Positions 28,067 to 37,640 of a stretch of DNA of 64,000 nt are shown here, piece after piece. The position numbers and the translations under genes are program-made. Origin of the DNA: Algoriphagus sp. (GTDB taxonomy: Bacteria; Bacteroidota; Bacteroidia; Cytophagales; Cyclobacteriaceae). The stretch spans positions 124,001-188,000 of the forward strand of contig JANQWS010000023.1 in NCBI GenBank assembly GCA_030729785.1. Reading direction: 5' to 3'. The notes under the pieces were generated by a model. It was not told the origin of the DNA. It worked only from the letters and a program-made list of their open reading frames with translations, and did not search any database. How positions within the stretch are numbered: the first letter of the stretch is position 1; each line of letters starts with the position of its first letter.

Positions 28067-29274
28067 TGAGTAAAAACCAGGAAATCCCAGCAGCACAACT
28101 ACAGAAACTTCTAATCGCCTATCGAGAGTTTGTAGAATTAGAACTATTTCCCATCGATTTGGATGTAGTCAAAGGCCCCTTTAAATCATATTTACCCAAA
28201 CTAAGAGCTTTACGTGAAAAAGCGAAGTCCATGGGTCTATTTGTGCCACATTTGGCCAAGGAGGAAGGTGGCTTGGGATTGGACCTGGTACAATTTGCGC
28301 AGGTATCCGAAATTTTGGGACAAAGCCCGATCGGTCATTATGTTTTCAACTGTGCCGCTCCAGATATTGGCAACATGGAATTACTTCACCAATTCGGTTC
28401 GGAGGAACAGAAAGAAAAGTGGCTTGGTCCCCTGCAGCGTGGAGAAATTCGTTCCTGCTTTGCAATGACCGAACCCCAACTTCCTGGAAGCAATCCAGTC
28501 CATCTGGCTACCACAGCTACTCGTAATGAGGAAGAATATGTTATCCAAGGACATAAATGGTTTACCACCGCCGCCGATGGTGCACAATTTACTATCGTGA
28601 TGGCCGTAACCAATCCAGATGCACCCTCACCCTATCAGAAAGCAAGCATGATCTTGCTCCCCTTAGATACACCCGGTTATACCCTTGTTCGAAACATTTC
28701 CATTATGGGTGAAGCAGGTGAAGATTACCTTTCCCATGCTGAAGTAAAATTTGAGCAGTGCCGGGTACCTCTGGCCAACCGAATAGGTTTGGAGGGTCAG
28801 GGATTTGCCTTGGCACAAGAACGACTTGGACCTGGACGAATCCATCACTGCATGCGTTGGATAGGCATATGCGAACGAGCCTTCGATATGTTGTGCAGAC
28901 GTGCTCTTTCTCGAGAACTTGAAGTAGGCAAATCGTTGGCTGACAAACAAACCATCCAAAATTGGATCGCTGAAAGTAGAGCAGAAATCAAAGCCAGCCG
29001 TCTTATGGTACTCGATACCGCACAACGGATGCAGGAACTTGGGGCAAAAGCTGTCAAAGAAGACATTTCAACCATCAAATTTTTTGTAGCCGATGTGCTC
29101 ATGAAAGTAATTGATCGTGCCATTCAGGTGCATGGCGCCCTTGGGATCACAGATGATACGCTGCTGTCTTTTTGGTACCGACACGAGCGTGGTGCACGTA
29201 TTTACGACGGACCTGATGAAGTACATAAGTCTGCACTTGCCCGTAGTATTCTTAAAAATTACGGCACTAAATGA
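28066..29274 (+). CDS. Acyl-CoA dehydrogenase (ACAD10/11- or LvaC-like)
   Basis: CFAMTEPQLPGSNPVHLATTATR, VHGALGITDDTLLSFWYRHERGARIYDGPDEVHKSALAR; TAATG overlap with SDR. Confidence 0.92.
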   Translation: MSKNQEIPAAQLQKLLIAYREFVELELFPIDLDVVKGPFKSYLPKLRALREKAKSMGLFVPHLAKEEGGLGLDLVQFAQVSEILGQSPIGHYVFNCAAPDIGNMELLHQFGSEEQKEKWLGPLQRGEIRSCFAMTEPQLPGSNPVHLATTATRNEEEYVIQGHKWFTTAADGAQFTIVMAVTNPDAPSPYQKASMILLPLDTPGYTLVRNISIMGEAGEDYLSHAEVKFEQCRVPLANRIGLEGQGFALAQERLGPGRIHHCMRWIGICERAFDMLCRRALSRELEVGKSLADKQTIQNWIAESRAEIKASRLMVLDTAQRMQELGAKAVKEDISTIKFFVADVLMKVIDRAIQVHGALGITDDTLLSFWYRHERGARIYDGPDEVHKSALARSILKNYGTK

Positions 29275-30299
29275 ATACTGTACTAAATTTTGATTTACTC
29301 AAGGATTATTTGGCTCCAATACTCCACTGTGCTGCCGATACAATCCAAGTAAATCAACTTCCAGGTGGCTATTCCAATTTGAGTTTCCTCGTAGAAAGTG
29401 CTACCGAAAAATTCATTTTAAGACGCCCACCCTTCGGTGAAAAAATTGCCAAAGCCCATGACATGTCAAGGGAGTTTAAGGTTCTTGAAGGATTGAAAAA
29501 AGCAGGCTACACCAAAAGTCCCCTACCAATTCACTATTGTGCCGAAGAATCGATTTTTGGAGCCCCCTTCTTTATCATGGAGTTTATAGAAGGTGTTATT
29601 TTAAGAAATCGAGTTCCTCAGGGAATACCCCTTGATAAAGAAGCCTTTACTGACTTATCCCGTTCAGCGATCGACTGCCTACTTGAACTTCATAATTTAG
29701 AACTTGAAAATTCCGGATTGATTCACTTGGGCAAGCCGGAAGGCTATACCCAACGCCAAGTGGAAGGATGGGTAGATCGATATTTTCGAGCTAAAACCAA
29801 TGAACTTCCAGGGTTAGAACAAGCAGCTTCTTGGCTGCTTGAAAATATTCCTTCCACAGCACCCCTCGCCTTCATCCACAACGATTTTAAGTACGACAAC
29901 ATAGTATTGGATCCACAGCAACCTACTCAAATCAAAGGAGTATTGGATTGGGAGATGGCCACGGTAGGTAACCCACTCATGGACCTAGGCACTAGCCTCG
30001 CCTATTGGGCCGAAGAAAAGGATCCTGAAATTTTAAAACTATTCAATTTAAGCCACTTACCAGGAAACCTCAGCCGGCAAGAAATAATGGAATACTATTT
30101 TTCTAATGGAACAGGCTCCAAACAAGAAATGGTCTTCTACTATGTCTTTGGCTTAGTCAAAGTGGCCGTAATCGCTCAACAAATTTTCAAACGTTATTCT
30201 CAAGGCTTTTCTACAGATCCTCGATTTGAACCACTCATCCATGTAGTGGAAGCAGCTGGAAAAAAAGCCTTAAAAACACTTCAAACTGATAAAATCTAA
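29271..30299 (+). CDS. APH-type phosphotransferase (ACAD10/11 kinase- or LvaA-like)
   Basis: FILRRPPFG, FIHNDFKYDNIVLDP, GVLDWEMATVGNPLMDLG; ATGA overlap with ACAD gene. Confidence 0.9.
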   Translation: MNTVLNFDLLKDYLAPILHCAADTIQVNQLPGGYSNLSFLVESATEKFILRRPPFGEKIAKAHDMSREFKVLEGLKKAGYTKSPLPIHYCAEESIFGAPFFIMEFIEGVILRNRVPQGIPLDKEAFTDLSRSAIDCLLELHNLELENSGLIHLGKPEGYTQRQVEGWVDRYFRAKTNELPGLEQAASWLLENIPSTAPLAFIHNDFKYDNIVLDPQQPTQIKGVLDWEMATVGNPLMDLGTSLAYWAEEKDPEILKLFNLSHLPGNLSRQEIMEYYFSNGTGSKQEMVFYYVFGLVKVAVIAQQIFKRYSQGFSTDPRFEPLIHVVEAAGKKALKTLQTDKI

Positions 30300-30302
30300 T
30301 AC

Positions 30303-31181
30303 ATGACCCTTCGTAAAATTTGTATCCTTGGAGCAGGCACCCTTGGCTCTCGAGTAGCCCTACAATCGGCTATATCTGGCTTTACCGTTTCCATTTTTGA
30401 CTTGAAACAGGCATCCTTGGATTCGGCTCTATTCACTATGCAAAAAATCCTACGGCAACTTGTGCGCGGAGGGACGCTAACGGAGTCGCAAGTTCCTGAA
30501 ATCCTCCAACGAATACAGCCTACCTTGGACTTGCCTGAAGCATTGAAAGGAGCAGATTTGGTCAATGAAAGTGTCACGGAAGATGTAGCGATAAAAAAAT
30601 CGCTATGGGCCGAGGTCGGTAAACTCGCAGAATCCCACACTTGGTTGACCACAAATACCTCTTATCTACTCCCCTCCCAGTTTGCGGAGGAAACCGGCAG
30701 CCCATCTCGGTTTTGTGCCTTCCATTTTCATGATGTGTTTTATTCTAGGGTAGTAGACATCATGCCCCATCCAGGAACAGATCCTACCTTAATTGGGGTC
30801 CTGGAAAAATTGGGGAGAAAATTAAATCAAGTGCCTGTCATTGTGAGGAAGGAAAACCCAGGATATCTATTTAATACGATGCTGATGGCCTTATTGGGTG
30901 CTGCAGGGAAATTGATCACACGTGAGGTAGGAAGTATTGAAGATATCGACAAGTCTTGGATGGTGAATTTCCACATGCCAATGGGTCCTTTTGGAATATT
31001 AGACTCCATTGGATTGGATACCGCATGGCATGTGACCCACAAAATGTCGGATTCAGCTTCTCAAGCTTTTGCCGCCCATTTGAAAACCTACATTGATCAA
31101 GGGAAACTAGGTGAAAAAACAGGAGAAGGTTTTTATACCTATCCAAATCCACGCTACCGAGAGCCTGATTTTATTCTATAA
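30303..31181 (+). CDS. 3-hydroxyacyl-CoA dehydrogenase family protein
   Basis: ICILGAGTLGSRVALQSAISGFTVSIFD, NTSYLLPSQFA, HFHDVFY, NPGYLFN, GEKTGEGFYTYP. Confidence 0.9.
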   Translation: MTLRKICILGAGTLGSRVALQSAISGFTVSIFDLKQASLDSALFTMQKILRQLVRGGTLTESQVPEILQRIQPTLDLPEALKGADLVNESVTEDVAIKKSLWAEVGKLAESHTWLTTNTSYLLPSQFAEETGSPSRFCAFHFHDVFYSRVVDIMPHPGTDPTLIGVLEKLGRKLNQVPVIVRKENPGYLFNTMLMALLGAAGKLITREVGSIEDIDKSWMVNFHMPMGPFGILDSIGLDTAWHVTHKMSDSASQAFAAHLKTYIDQGKLGEKTGEGFYTYPNPRYREPDFIL

Positions 31182-31833
31182 AACAGAACTGAATGTATTT
31201 GATTTTTTCCCCTTTATCTGAAAAAATCTTCTCGTACCGAGTCTTTATTCCATGGTGGGCATCTCGCAATTCACTTTCATAGAAATCTGACGTAGAAAAT
31301 AAGACTTTGCAATCCGGGCGAGAAGCCAAAATTTCTTTGGTATAGTCAAATAGGCCTGTATTGTCTGTTTTGAAGTGGATAATCCCTCCTGCTTTCACTA
31401 GCAGCTTGTACATGTCCAAAAATCTGGTTGAGGTCAATCGTCGCTTTTCATCTCCATCTCGAGGAAATGGATCGGGAAAGGTAATCCACAGTTCAGCTAC
31501 TTCACTGGGCGCAAAAAAACTATCTAATTGTTGAATTTGTGTTCGCAAGAAGGCCACGTTGTGGATGTCTTCGGCTGTTGCCATAGAACTCCCCTTCCAG
31601 ATTCTACTTCCTTTGATATCTACACCAATAAAATTTTGATTGGGATTTTGGCGTCCAAGACCCAAGGTAAACTCCCCTCTTCCACAGGCTAGTTCAACCA
31701 CTAGGGGCTGTTCAATTTGAAATTGAAGTTCATTCCACCTCCCTTTAATCTGCTCAAAAATAGGCTTACCTGCCTGTACTACATTGGGATTGGCCTCGTT
31801 TTGTGCAAACCGAACCAGTTTTTTTCTACTCAT
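31171..31833 (-). CDS. trmB: tRNA (guanine-N7-)-methyltransferase
   Basis: LELACGRGEF-like VVELACGRGEFTLGL, FIGVDIKGSRIWKG, ITFPDPFPRD, KTDNTGLFDYTKE. Confidence 0.93.
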   Translation of the reverse strand: MSRKKLVRFAQNEANPNVVQAGKPIFEQIKGRWNELQFQIEQPLVVELACGRGEFTLGLGRQNPNQNFIGVDIKGSRIWKGSSMATAEDIHNVAFLRTQIQQLDSFFAPSEVAELWITFPDPFPRDGDEKRRLTSTRFLDMYKLLVKAGGIIHFKTDNTGLFDYTKEILASRPDCKVLFSTSDFYESELRDAHHGIKTRYEKIFSDKGEKIKYIQFCFIE

Positions 31834-33131
31834 TAGAGGTCTTTTATTTCTGCGACCACAAAAGTACTACCTCCAATAAATATCAGGTCATCTGGAGAGG
31901 CATTTTTTCGTGCAAACTCCAATGCATCTGAAACTTTTGAAATCACTTGTCCCTTCAACCCTTTTTCTAGTGCCTTGTTCGCCAAGACATGAGCATCTAA
32001 GGCGCGAGGAAGCTTTGGTTGACAAAATAGGTAATTAGCCTCACTGGGAAGTAAGTCCAGCACCTTGGAAATATCTTTATCCTGAACCATCCCTACTACC
32101 ATCCAAAGACGGGAATAGGGATATTTTTTAAGTTGATTCACTACCTCCAAGATTCCAGCTTCGTTGTGACCTGTATCGGCGATAAGGAGTGGTCGGGTCT
32201 GCAAAATCTGCCACCTCCCCTTTAGGCCAGTTTGTTCTGAAACACCTGCCAAGCCCAAATGAAGGGCCTCTTTAGTGAGATTCCAGCCTTGTTTCCGCAT
32301 TTGTACCACCGTCTCCAAAATTCCCGGCAGGTTGAATCGCTGGTAATCACCTCCCAAGTCAAATTCCAGTTCAAAATCCTGGTCTCGACCACGTACTTGA
32401 AATCTAGAATTTTGCGATTTATCTAAATTATTCTCTTCGATTTTAGTTACCTGCCATTCTTGATCGGCAAAAATAAGTTTGGATTGCATTGCGGCAGCCT
32501 TCTGGAGAAATACGGACTGTATTTCATTTTGAGTATGGCTAATTACGACGGGAACACCCTCCTTGATAATGCCAGCCTTTTCCCCAGCAATCAGGGGAAG
32601 TGTATCTCCAAGAAACTGGGTGTGATCCAAGCCTATATTGGTAATGAGGCAAAGTTCGGGCGAAATCACATTGGTGCTATCCAATCGCCCTCCCATACCT
32701 ACCTCGATGATCGCAATATCCACTGATTCCTTTGCAAAATACCAAAAGGCCAAGCCCACAGTCATTTCGAAGAAACTGGGCTGCAGCTGATCCAAAAATT
32801 CTTTGTTGTCAGCCACAAATTGAACTACATCATCCTGGTTGATTTCTTTCCCATTGATTCGAATCCGTTCGGTGAAGGACTTCAAATGTGGTGAGGTATA
32901 CAGGCCAGTTTTGTAGCCCGCCGCTTGAAAGACTGCCGCCAAGGAGTGAGAAGTACTTCCTTTGCCGTTAGTTCCTGCTATATGGATGGATTTGAATAGA
33001 TTTTGGGGATTACCCAAATGTGAACAAAGGGCTACTGTATTCGTCAAATCTGCCTTGTAAGCAGCTGCTCCCACCCGTTGAAACATAGGTAGTGCATTAA
33101 AAAGATAATCCAAAGTCTCTTGGTAAGTCAT
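31833..33131 (-). CDS. folC: Folylpolyglutamate synthase/dihydrofolate synthase
   Basis: IHIAGTNGKGSTSHSLAAV, YTSPHLKSFTERIRING, EVGMGGRLDSTNVI, NIGLDHTQFLG. Confidence 0.95.
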   Translation of the reverse strand: MTYQETLDYLFNALPMFQRVGAAAYKADLTNTVALCSHLGNPQNLFKSIHIAGTNGKGSTSHSLAAVFQAAGYKTGLYTSPHLKSFTERIRINGKEINQDDVVQFVADNKEFLDQLQPSFFEMTVGLAFWYFAKESVDIAIIEVGMGGRLDSTNVISPELCLITNIGLDHTQFLGDTLPLIAGEKAGIIKEGVPVVISHTQNEIQSVFLQKAAAMQSKLIFADQEWQVTKIEENNLDKSQNSRFQVRGRDQDFELEFDLGGDYQRFNLPGILETVVQMRKQGWNLTKEALHLGLAGVSEQTGLKGRWQILQTRPLLIADTGHNEAGILEVVNQLKKYPYSRLWMVVGMVQDKDISKVLDLLPSEANYLFCQPKLPRALDAHVLANKALEKGLKGQVISKVSDALEFARKNASPDDLIFIGGSTFVVAEIKDL

Positions 33132-33133
33132 GT

Positions 33134-34012
33134 TTAGTCCACCTGGATCACGAAGGTGATTTTTCCACTGGAAAAATCTGCTGCTGCCCCCCCAGATTTT
33201 TTAAAATCCAATTGATTAACTACCTGGCGGTAATAGGCCAACACTTCATTTGATACATTGTATTCTAGAGGCAAGGATTGAACGACTTTCCCCGAGCCAT
33301 CGACTGTGATCTTAAAAACAATTCGCCCGTTTCGGGTCGATACCCGGTCATTGATGCTAGGCCTTGCCGCAAACTCCCAACCTACTAAGTCAAGACTATA
33401 GCCTGCACCGCTTGCGGCTCCTTTGCCTGAACCGGAGCCTTGCAAAGCCCTACCATCCACCGCTCCCGTCGGTTTTCCCTGATCTCCTGCCGTTGAGGTA
33501 TTTCCTTGTCCCAGTCCGCTACTTGGATCTGTGCCCTTTCCTGATTTACCACCTGATCCAAATATCGCTCGTTGATCTATTTTGGGCTGTTCCACCTCTT
33601 TCTGTGCAGTTGGTTTGTCTTCTTCCTTTGGAAAACTTGGGGTAGCTACTGTTTCCCCTTTGATGGGGGAAGGCTGCGTGCTTACTGCTTTATTCGTACT
33701 TGGTTTTGACTTAGAGACAGTGGAACTAGTAGTTGCAACTGTAGCAGTGGTTGGAGGAGCAATTTCTCCTGGTGCAGGGGATTCAATAACTGGAGATTCT
33801 GTAGCACTTGTAGGTACTTCTGATTGATTTCCCGAGCCAAAGTCTGAAAAACCTAAATTTAATTCCAATCCATAAATCGGTTTGGGTGGATTAGGCTTCT
33901 CCCAGACCACGGTAAAAAAAAGCACCAAAAACAGAAGCAATTGAATGAAAATAGTGACTCCAGCGGATTGGAGGCGACTTTTTCTTTCAAAGGATTTAGA
34001 ATCCACTTCCAT
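33134..34012 (-). CDS. TonB/TolA-like energy transducer
   Basis: N-terminal TM, Pro/Ser/Gly/Lys-rich linker, C-terminal TonB-like domain (NGRIVFKITVDGSGKVVQSLPLEYN). Confidence 0.75.
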   Translation of the reverse strand: MEVDSKSFERKSRLQSAGVTIFIQLLLFLVLFFTVVWEKPNPPKPIYGLELNLGFSDFGSGNQSEVPTSATESPVIESPAPGEIAPPTTATVATTSSTVSKSKPSTNKAVSTQPSPIKGETVATPSFPKEEDKPTAQKEVEQPKIDQRAIFGSGGKSGKGTDPSSGLGQGNTSTAGDQGKPTGAVDGRALQGSGSGKGAASGAGYSLDLVGWEFAARPSINDRVSTRNGRIVFKITVDGSGKVVQSLPLEYNVSNEVLAYYRQVVNQLDFKKSGGAAADFSSGKITFVIQVD

Positions 34013-34407
34013 TACTCTCTATAAGGTTTTGTGGCTATGGACACATTTGCCCCTAGACCTGCCGCTATTCCTCCAACTTCTACTAGGTATTCCACTGGAA
34101 CTTCTTTATCTAGATGTAGGACCACCTGACCATTTTTTCCTTCCAATAAGGGCGTTAGCGTTCCTTTTAAATCTTCTCTCGAAATCAATTGATCATTGAC
34201 CGAAAATTGCAGGTCCTTTGTTACAGAAACAGTCACCTCCTGCATCACAATATCAGAAGTTTCACTAGACGGTAAATTCACTGCAAGTCCAGAAGGAGTA
34301 ATGAAGGAAGAGGTAAGCATAAAGAAAATAAGCAAAAGAAAGATGATGTCCGTCATCGAGGACATGCTAAAAGCGGCATCTACTTTATTTTTTTGCTGTA
34401 GTCCCAT
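34012..34407 (-). CDS. ExbD/TolR biopolymer transport protein
   Basis: AFSMSSMTDIIFLLLIFFMLTSSFI, VNLPSSE... typical ExbD. Confidence 0.93.
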   Translation of the reverse strand: MGLQQKNKVDAAFSMSSMTDIIFLLLIFFMLTSSFITPSGLAVNLPSSETSDIVMQEVTVSVTKDLQFSVNDQLISREDLKGTLTPLLEGKNGQVVLHLDKEVPVEYLVEVGGIAAGLGANVSIATKPYRE

Positions 34408-34409
34408 AC

Positions 34410-35096
34410 TTATTTATCCTGAAGTAGGTCAATAAATTCGATGGAGGTATATTCCATATGATGCACCAATTTGGAAACCAACGTAACTAGGTAATTGTAA
34501 CCTAAATAGGCCACAATGCCAACTACCAGTCCGGCAGCTGTCGTGATCATGGCTTCATATATTCCTGAGGAAAGTAGTTTGGGAGACACCATTCCATCTT
34601 CTTGCGCGATAGAAATAAACGCTTGAATCATTCCAGTGACTGTACCCAAAAATCCTATCATGGGAGCAGCACCTGCCACTGTTGCCAGTATACCTAGATT
34701 TTTCTCCAATTTGTAGATTTCTAGTTTACCAACATTTTCAATGGCAACTTCAATATTCTTCAATGGAGAACCGATTCGATCAATTCCTTTGGTGATCATA
34801 TTGGCAACAGGAGTGCTTTCACCAGCGCAAAGAAGTTTAGCCTTATCTATTTGACCACTCTGAACCAAAACTTTTACTTGATCCAACAATTGATTTGGAG
34901 TCTTAGATGCTTTTCTAATCACCAATAACTTCTGAACAAAAATAAAAATTGCCACCACAAAAAGAAGATACAAAGGAATCATCATGTATCCCCCTTTGAT
35001 CAATAGATCAAGTAAACCAATAGAGGTGCTGCTTGAATCAGTAGCATTGGTCAAAGTTGTTAATGAATCACTGGTAAGTGTTTGTAGTACTACCAT
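34410..35096 (-). CDS. MotA/TolQ/ExbB proton channel family protein
   Basis: ILATVAGAAPMIGFLGTVTGMIQAF, ISSGIYEAMITTAAGL-like LLSSGIYEAMITTAAGLVVGI; probable start 35096. Confidence 0.93.
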   Translation of the reverse strand: MVVLQTLTSDSLTTLTNATDSSSTSIGLLDLLIKGGYMMIPLYLLFVVAIFIFVQKLLVIRKASKTPNQLLDQVKVLVQSGQIDKAKLLCAGESTPVANMITKGIDRIGSPLKNIEVAIENVGKLEIYKLEKNLGILATVAGAAPMIGFLGTVTGMIQAFISIAQEDGMVSPKLLSSGIYEAMITTAAGLVVGIVAYLGYNYLVTLVSKLVHHMEYTSIEFIDLLQDK

Positions 35097-35098
35097 CG

Positions 35099-35863
35099 TT
35101 AATAATTCAATATCCATAAATCATAAGTAAATTGAGATTTGAACTTCTCAAGTTCAACCGACGCTGCAGTCCAATTATCAAACATTCCCACTGCTAGCCT
35201 GTAGTTGGGACTGGTTTCGTAGGGAGAAATCAAATACAAATTTTCAGGCTTCGATGAAAGCTGCTGAATAAATTCTTGTATCATGGATTCCTTTGGAAAG
35301 CTTGCAATTACCAAAAAGAAGCGTTTTTTCTCCCCTTTGGAGGTAATTGGAATAAGATTAAAAGTAGCTGTAGTATTAGGTACAGCTACCGAAGTCTCCT
35401 CAATTAGTGGGATTTGGGGTACCACCTCAGCTAGACTTAGTGTATCTGAAACCGAATCAACACCAGTTTGCGCTTCAAAGGCCGGAACTTCCGCTGCAGT
35501 CACGACAATTTCCTCAGGTACAGCTGTCTCCAAACGGACAGTTGAATCGGACTGTAGCTGCCATACAATCACTGAAATGGCTGCCAAACCTAAAAAAACA
35601 ACTACCCATACCCAAGTGTTAGACTTTTTGGAGGCTACTTTTGGAGGGTCAAGTGGTTGATCTTTTTTAACATCCTTTTTTTGATCTACTTTCTTCATTG
35701 AATCTACCTTCACTTTGGTAGGTGCTGGAGTCTCCAAAGGTGTTGAAATAGTAGTCGCTGCTTTTGGAGTTTTTGCCTTAGACAGCGGACTAATTTCCAC
35801 AAAAGGAAGACCAAAATCCTTTGGATCAGGCCATTGTTTGGAATTGGAGTCGTTTGATGCCAT
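35099..35863 (-). CDS. SPOR-domain membrane protein
   Basis: Cytosolic N-term, one TM (WVWVVVFLGLAAISVIVW), C-terminal SPOR-like KKRFFLVIASFPKE...NYRLAVGMFDNWTAA. Confidence 0.8.
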   Translation of the reverse strand: MASNDSNSKQWPDPKDFGLPFVEISPLSKAKTPKAATTISTPLETPAPTKVKVDSMKKVDQKKDVKKDQPLDPPKVASKKSNTWVWVVVFLGLAAISVIVWQLQSDSTVRLETAVPEEIVVTAAEVPAFEAQTGVDSVSDTLSLAEVVPQIPLIEETSVAVPNTTATFNLIPITSKGEKKRFFLVIASFPKESMIQEFIQQLSSKPENLYLISPYETSPNYRLAVGMFDNWTAASVELEKFKSQFTYDLWILNY

Positions 35864-35930
35864 TGTAGAAGTGAGAAGTTACGAAACTAACTGAAAACTA
35901 GGTAAAGCCCAACCTTAAAACCCAGGATAT

Positions 35931-37637
35931 TTAAAATTTGAAACTTAGTCCACCTAGCCCTTGAGTCCCTCTAACTGGATAGTTCATCCACCTAGAATTA
36001 CTCCTATTGAGCAGATTGTGTCCATTAGCAAAAACTGTAAGCCGAGAAGTAAGTGCATAATCAACATGGAGGTGGAGGTCAAGAAGAACAGGCAATTTGA
36101 TTACTTCCACCTGCACAGGTAAGGTATACAGGCCTCCAATACCTCTTGCTTTCAAACCACCCATTGCCTGAAGATTAGCTTGAAGAATTAATTTTTTAGT
36201 AGGCACCATTCGATGATTCATGCGCACCAACCAGGTAGGTCTATGCCAGGCTTCTTGTTGCGTTTCCAATCCATAATGGATTACCTCGGCATGGGTATTC
36301 ACACTGTACTTCTCAGATAAAATCAGTTCTACACTTGAGTTTACACGGAAAACGGTAGCTTTTTCATCGTAAACCAATTCAAATCGAGAAGTGTCTGCTG
36401 CTGAATTCACATAGAAATGGAGGTTGGATTGGCGCCGCAAGTCAATCCCTGCTCGATAGAATAACTTATCCGATACCACACTTTCTACACCAGCTTCAAA
36501 TGACAGTTTAGTTACAGTATTTAATAACTGTTCACTAGGTCCAAGAAAAGGATTTTCCGCAACAAAGCTTCGGTAAGTAGCACGGTCTACTTTGCCAGAA
36601 ATTGAAGCAAATATGCTTAAATCCTCCTTTACTTGATAGGTAGATTTTAGCACAGGGAATAACCGGAAATCAGATTTTCTTTCTGCAAGTGAATCATTAT
36701 CAGCTACTATAACCGCACCTGCCGTGAACTGATACTTATTCCACTTGTAATTTACTTCCGGCTGAAGTGAAAAATACGTCCTATTCAAGTCGTATTCCCG
36801 ATCTTTGGTATCCGAAGTAACTAATGAAACCCCTATAGTTCCCTGAAGTACTTTAGAAGGCCTTAGGCTCCCAGTTGCATGAAACCCTAACTCCTTTTCA
36901 CGGACCGAATAGCTATCCTGAAAACCAGAAAGTAGCACGCTTGCTTCGTATCCTATAGGACCTACCTTTTCTAAATCACGAATCCCCACTGAAAAATCAC
37001 CTTGTAACTGACGATTTGCGCTAAAAAATGGTCCAACCACATCCACATTGGGTGGGTAGCTAAATCCCAAATCTTCCCCATAGAAGGTATAGGCAGCTCG
37101 TTTCAAACTCAAATTGGAAAATACTTCTGCCTGGTCCATGAAGTAACTCACATCTCCTATAACTTTAGTTTGAGATTCTTTGCTTTCTTGCCCCATCCAG
37201 CTTACTGGTCCTTTCCCATAACTTTGGTGCACTACCTTGGTGGCAAACTGCCAATCTTCAGTTTGGGTGGAAGAATAGCGCCCTTCTACCATAGGAGCTA
37301 GGAAATTGCCATATCCAATTCGAACAAAACCAGGATATTGATCCGACTTTGGGAGTTGGACATCCCATGGACTTGCTTGGGCGGCAACAGCGGGGGCGGG
37401 AATCTTCAGGAAAAAGGGAGCTACAGGAAAATTAGTGATTTGCAATGGCTTTCCTTGTGGCAAAACAGGGGCTTTTTCAAAAGCCCGAAGTCGTTTTGGA
37501 AGACGAATTATTCGATCCTTTTGAATAATAAATTCTTGATCTTTTATCCCTCCCTTCGGAGTGGATTGCGCTTTTACTTGGAGCAAACCAATCCAGCAGC
37601 ATCCCAGAAACACGAAGAGTTGATATAAGCTTCTCAT
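35931..37637 (-). CDS. Outer-membrane beta-barrel protein, TonB-dependent-receptor-like but without recognisable plug
   Basis: Signal peptide, many amphipathic strands, C-terminus RGTQGLGGLSFKF; no N-terminal plug motifs seen. Confidence 0.65.
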   Translation of the reverse strand: MRSLYQLFVFLGCCWIGLLQVKAQSTPKGGIKDQEFIIQKDRIIRLPKRLRAFEKAPVLPQGKPLQITNFPVAPFFLKIPAPAVAAQASPWDVQLPKSDQYPGFVRIGYGNFLAPMVEGRYSSTQTEDWQFATKVVHQSYGKGPVSWMGQESKESQTKVIGDVSYFMDQAEVFSNLSLKRAAYTFYGEDLGFSYPPNVDVVGPFFSANRQLQGDFSVGIRDLEKVGPIGYEASVLLSGFQDSYSVREKELGFHATGSLRPSKVLQGTIGVSLVTSDTKDREYDLNRTYFSLQPEVNYKWNKYQFTAGAVIVADNDSLAERKSDFRLFPVLKSTYQVKEDLSIFASISGKVDRATYRSFVAENPFLGPSEQLLNTVTKLSFEAGVESVVSDKLFYRAGIDLRRQSNLHFYVNSAADTSRFELVYDEKATVFRVNSSVELILSEKYSVNTHAEVIHYGLETQQEAWHRPTWLVRMNHRMVPTKKLILQANLQAMGGLKARGIGGLYTLPVQVEVIKLPVLLDLHLHVDYALTSRLTVFANGHNLLNRSNSRWMNYPVRGTQGLGGLSFKF

Positions 37638-37640
37638 AAT

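Noticed and set aside
28663-29025. 120-aa and 92-aa antisense ORFs within the acyl-CoA dehydrogenase gene
   Set aside because: Fully contained in a clear ACAD CDS; composition looks like an antisense artefact.
33364-33827. Plus-strand ORFs opposite the TonB-like linker
   Set aside because: Artefacts of the Gly/Ser/Thr/Pro-rich low-complexity linker encoded on the minus strand.
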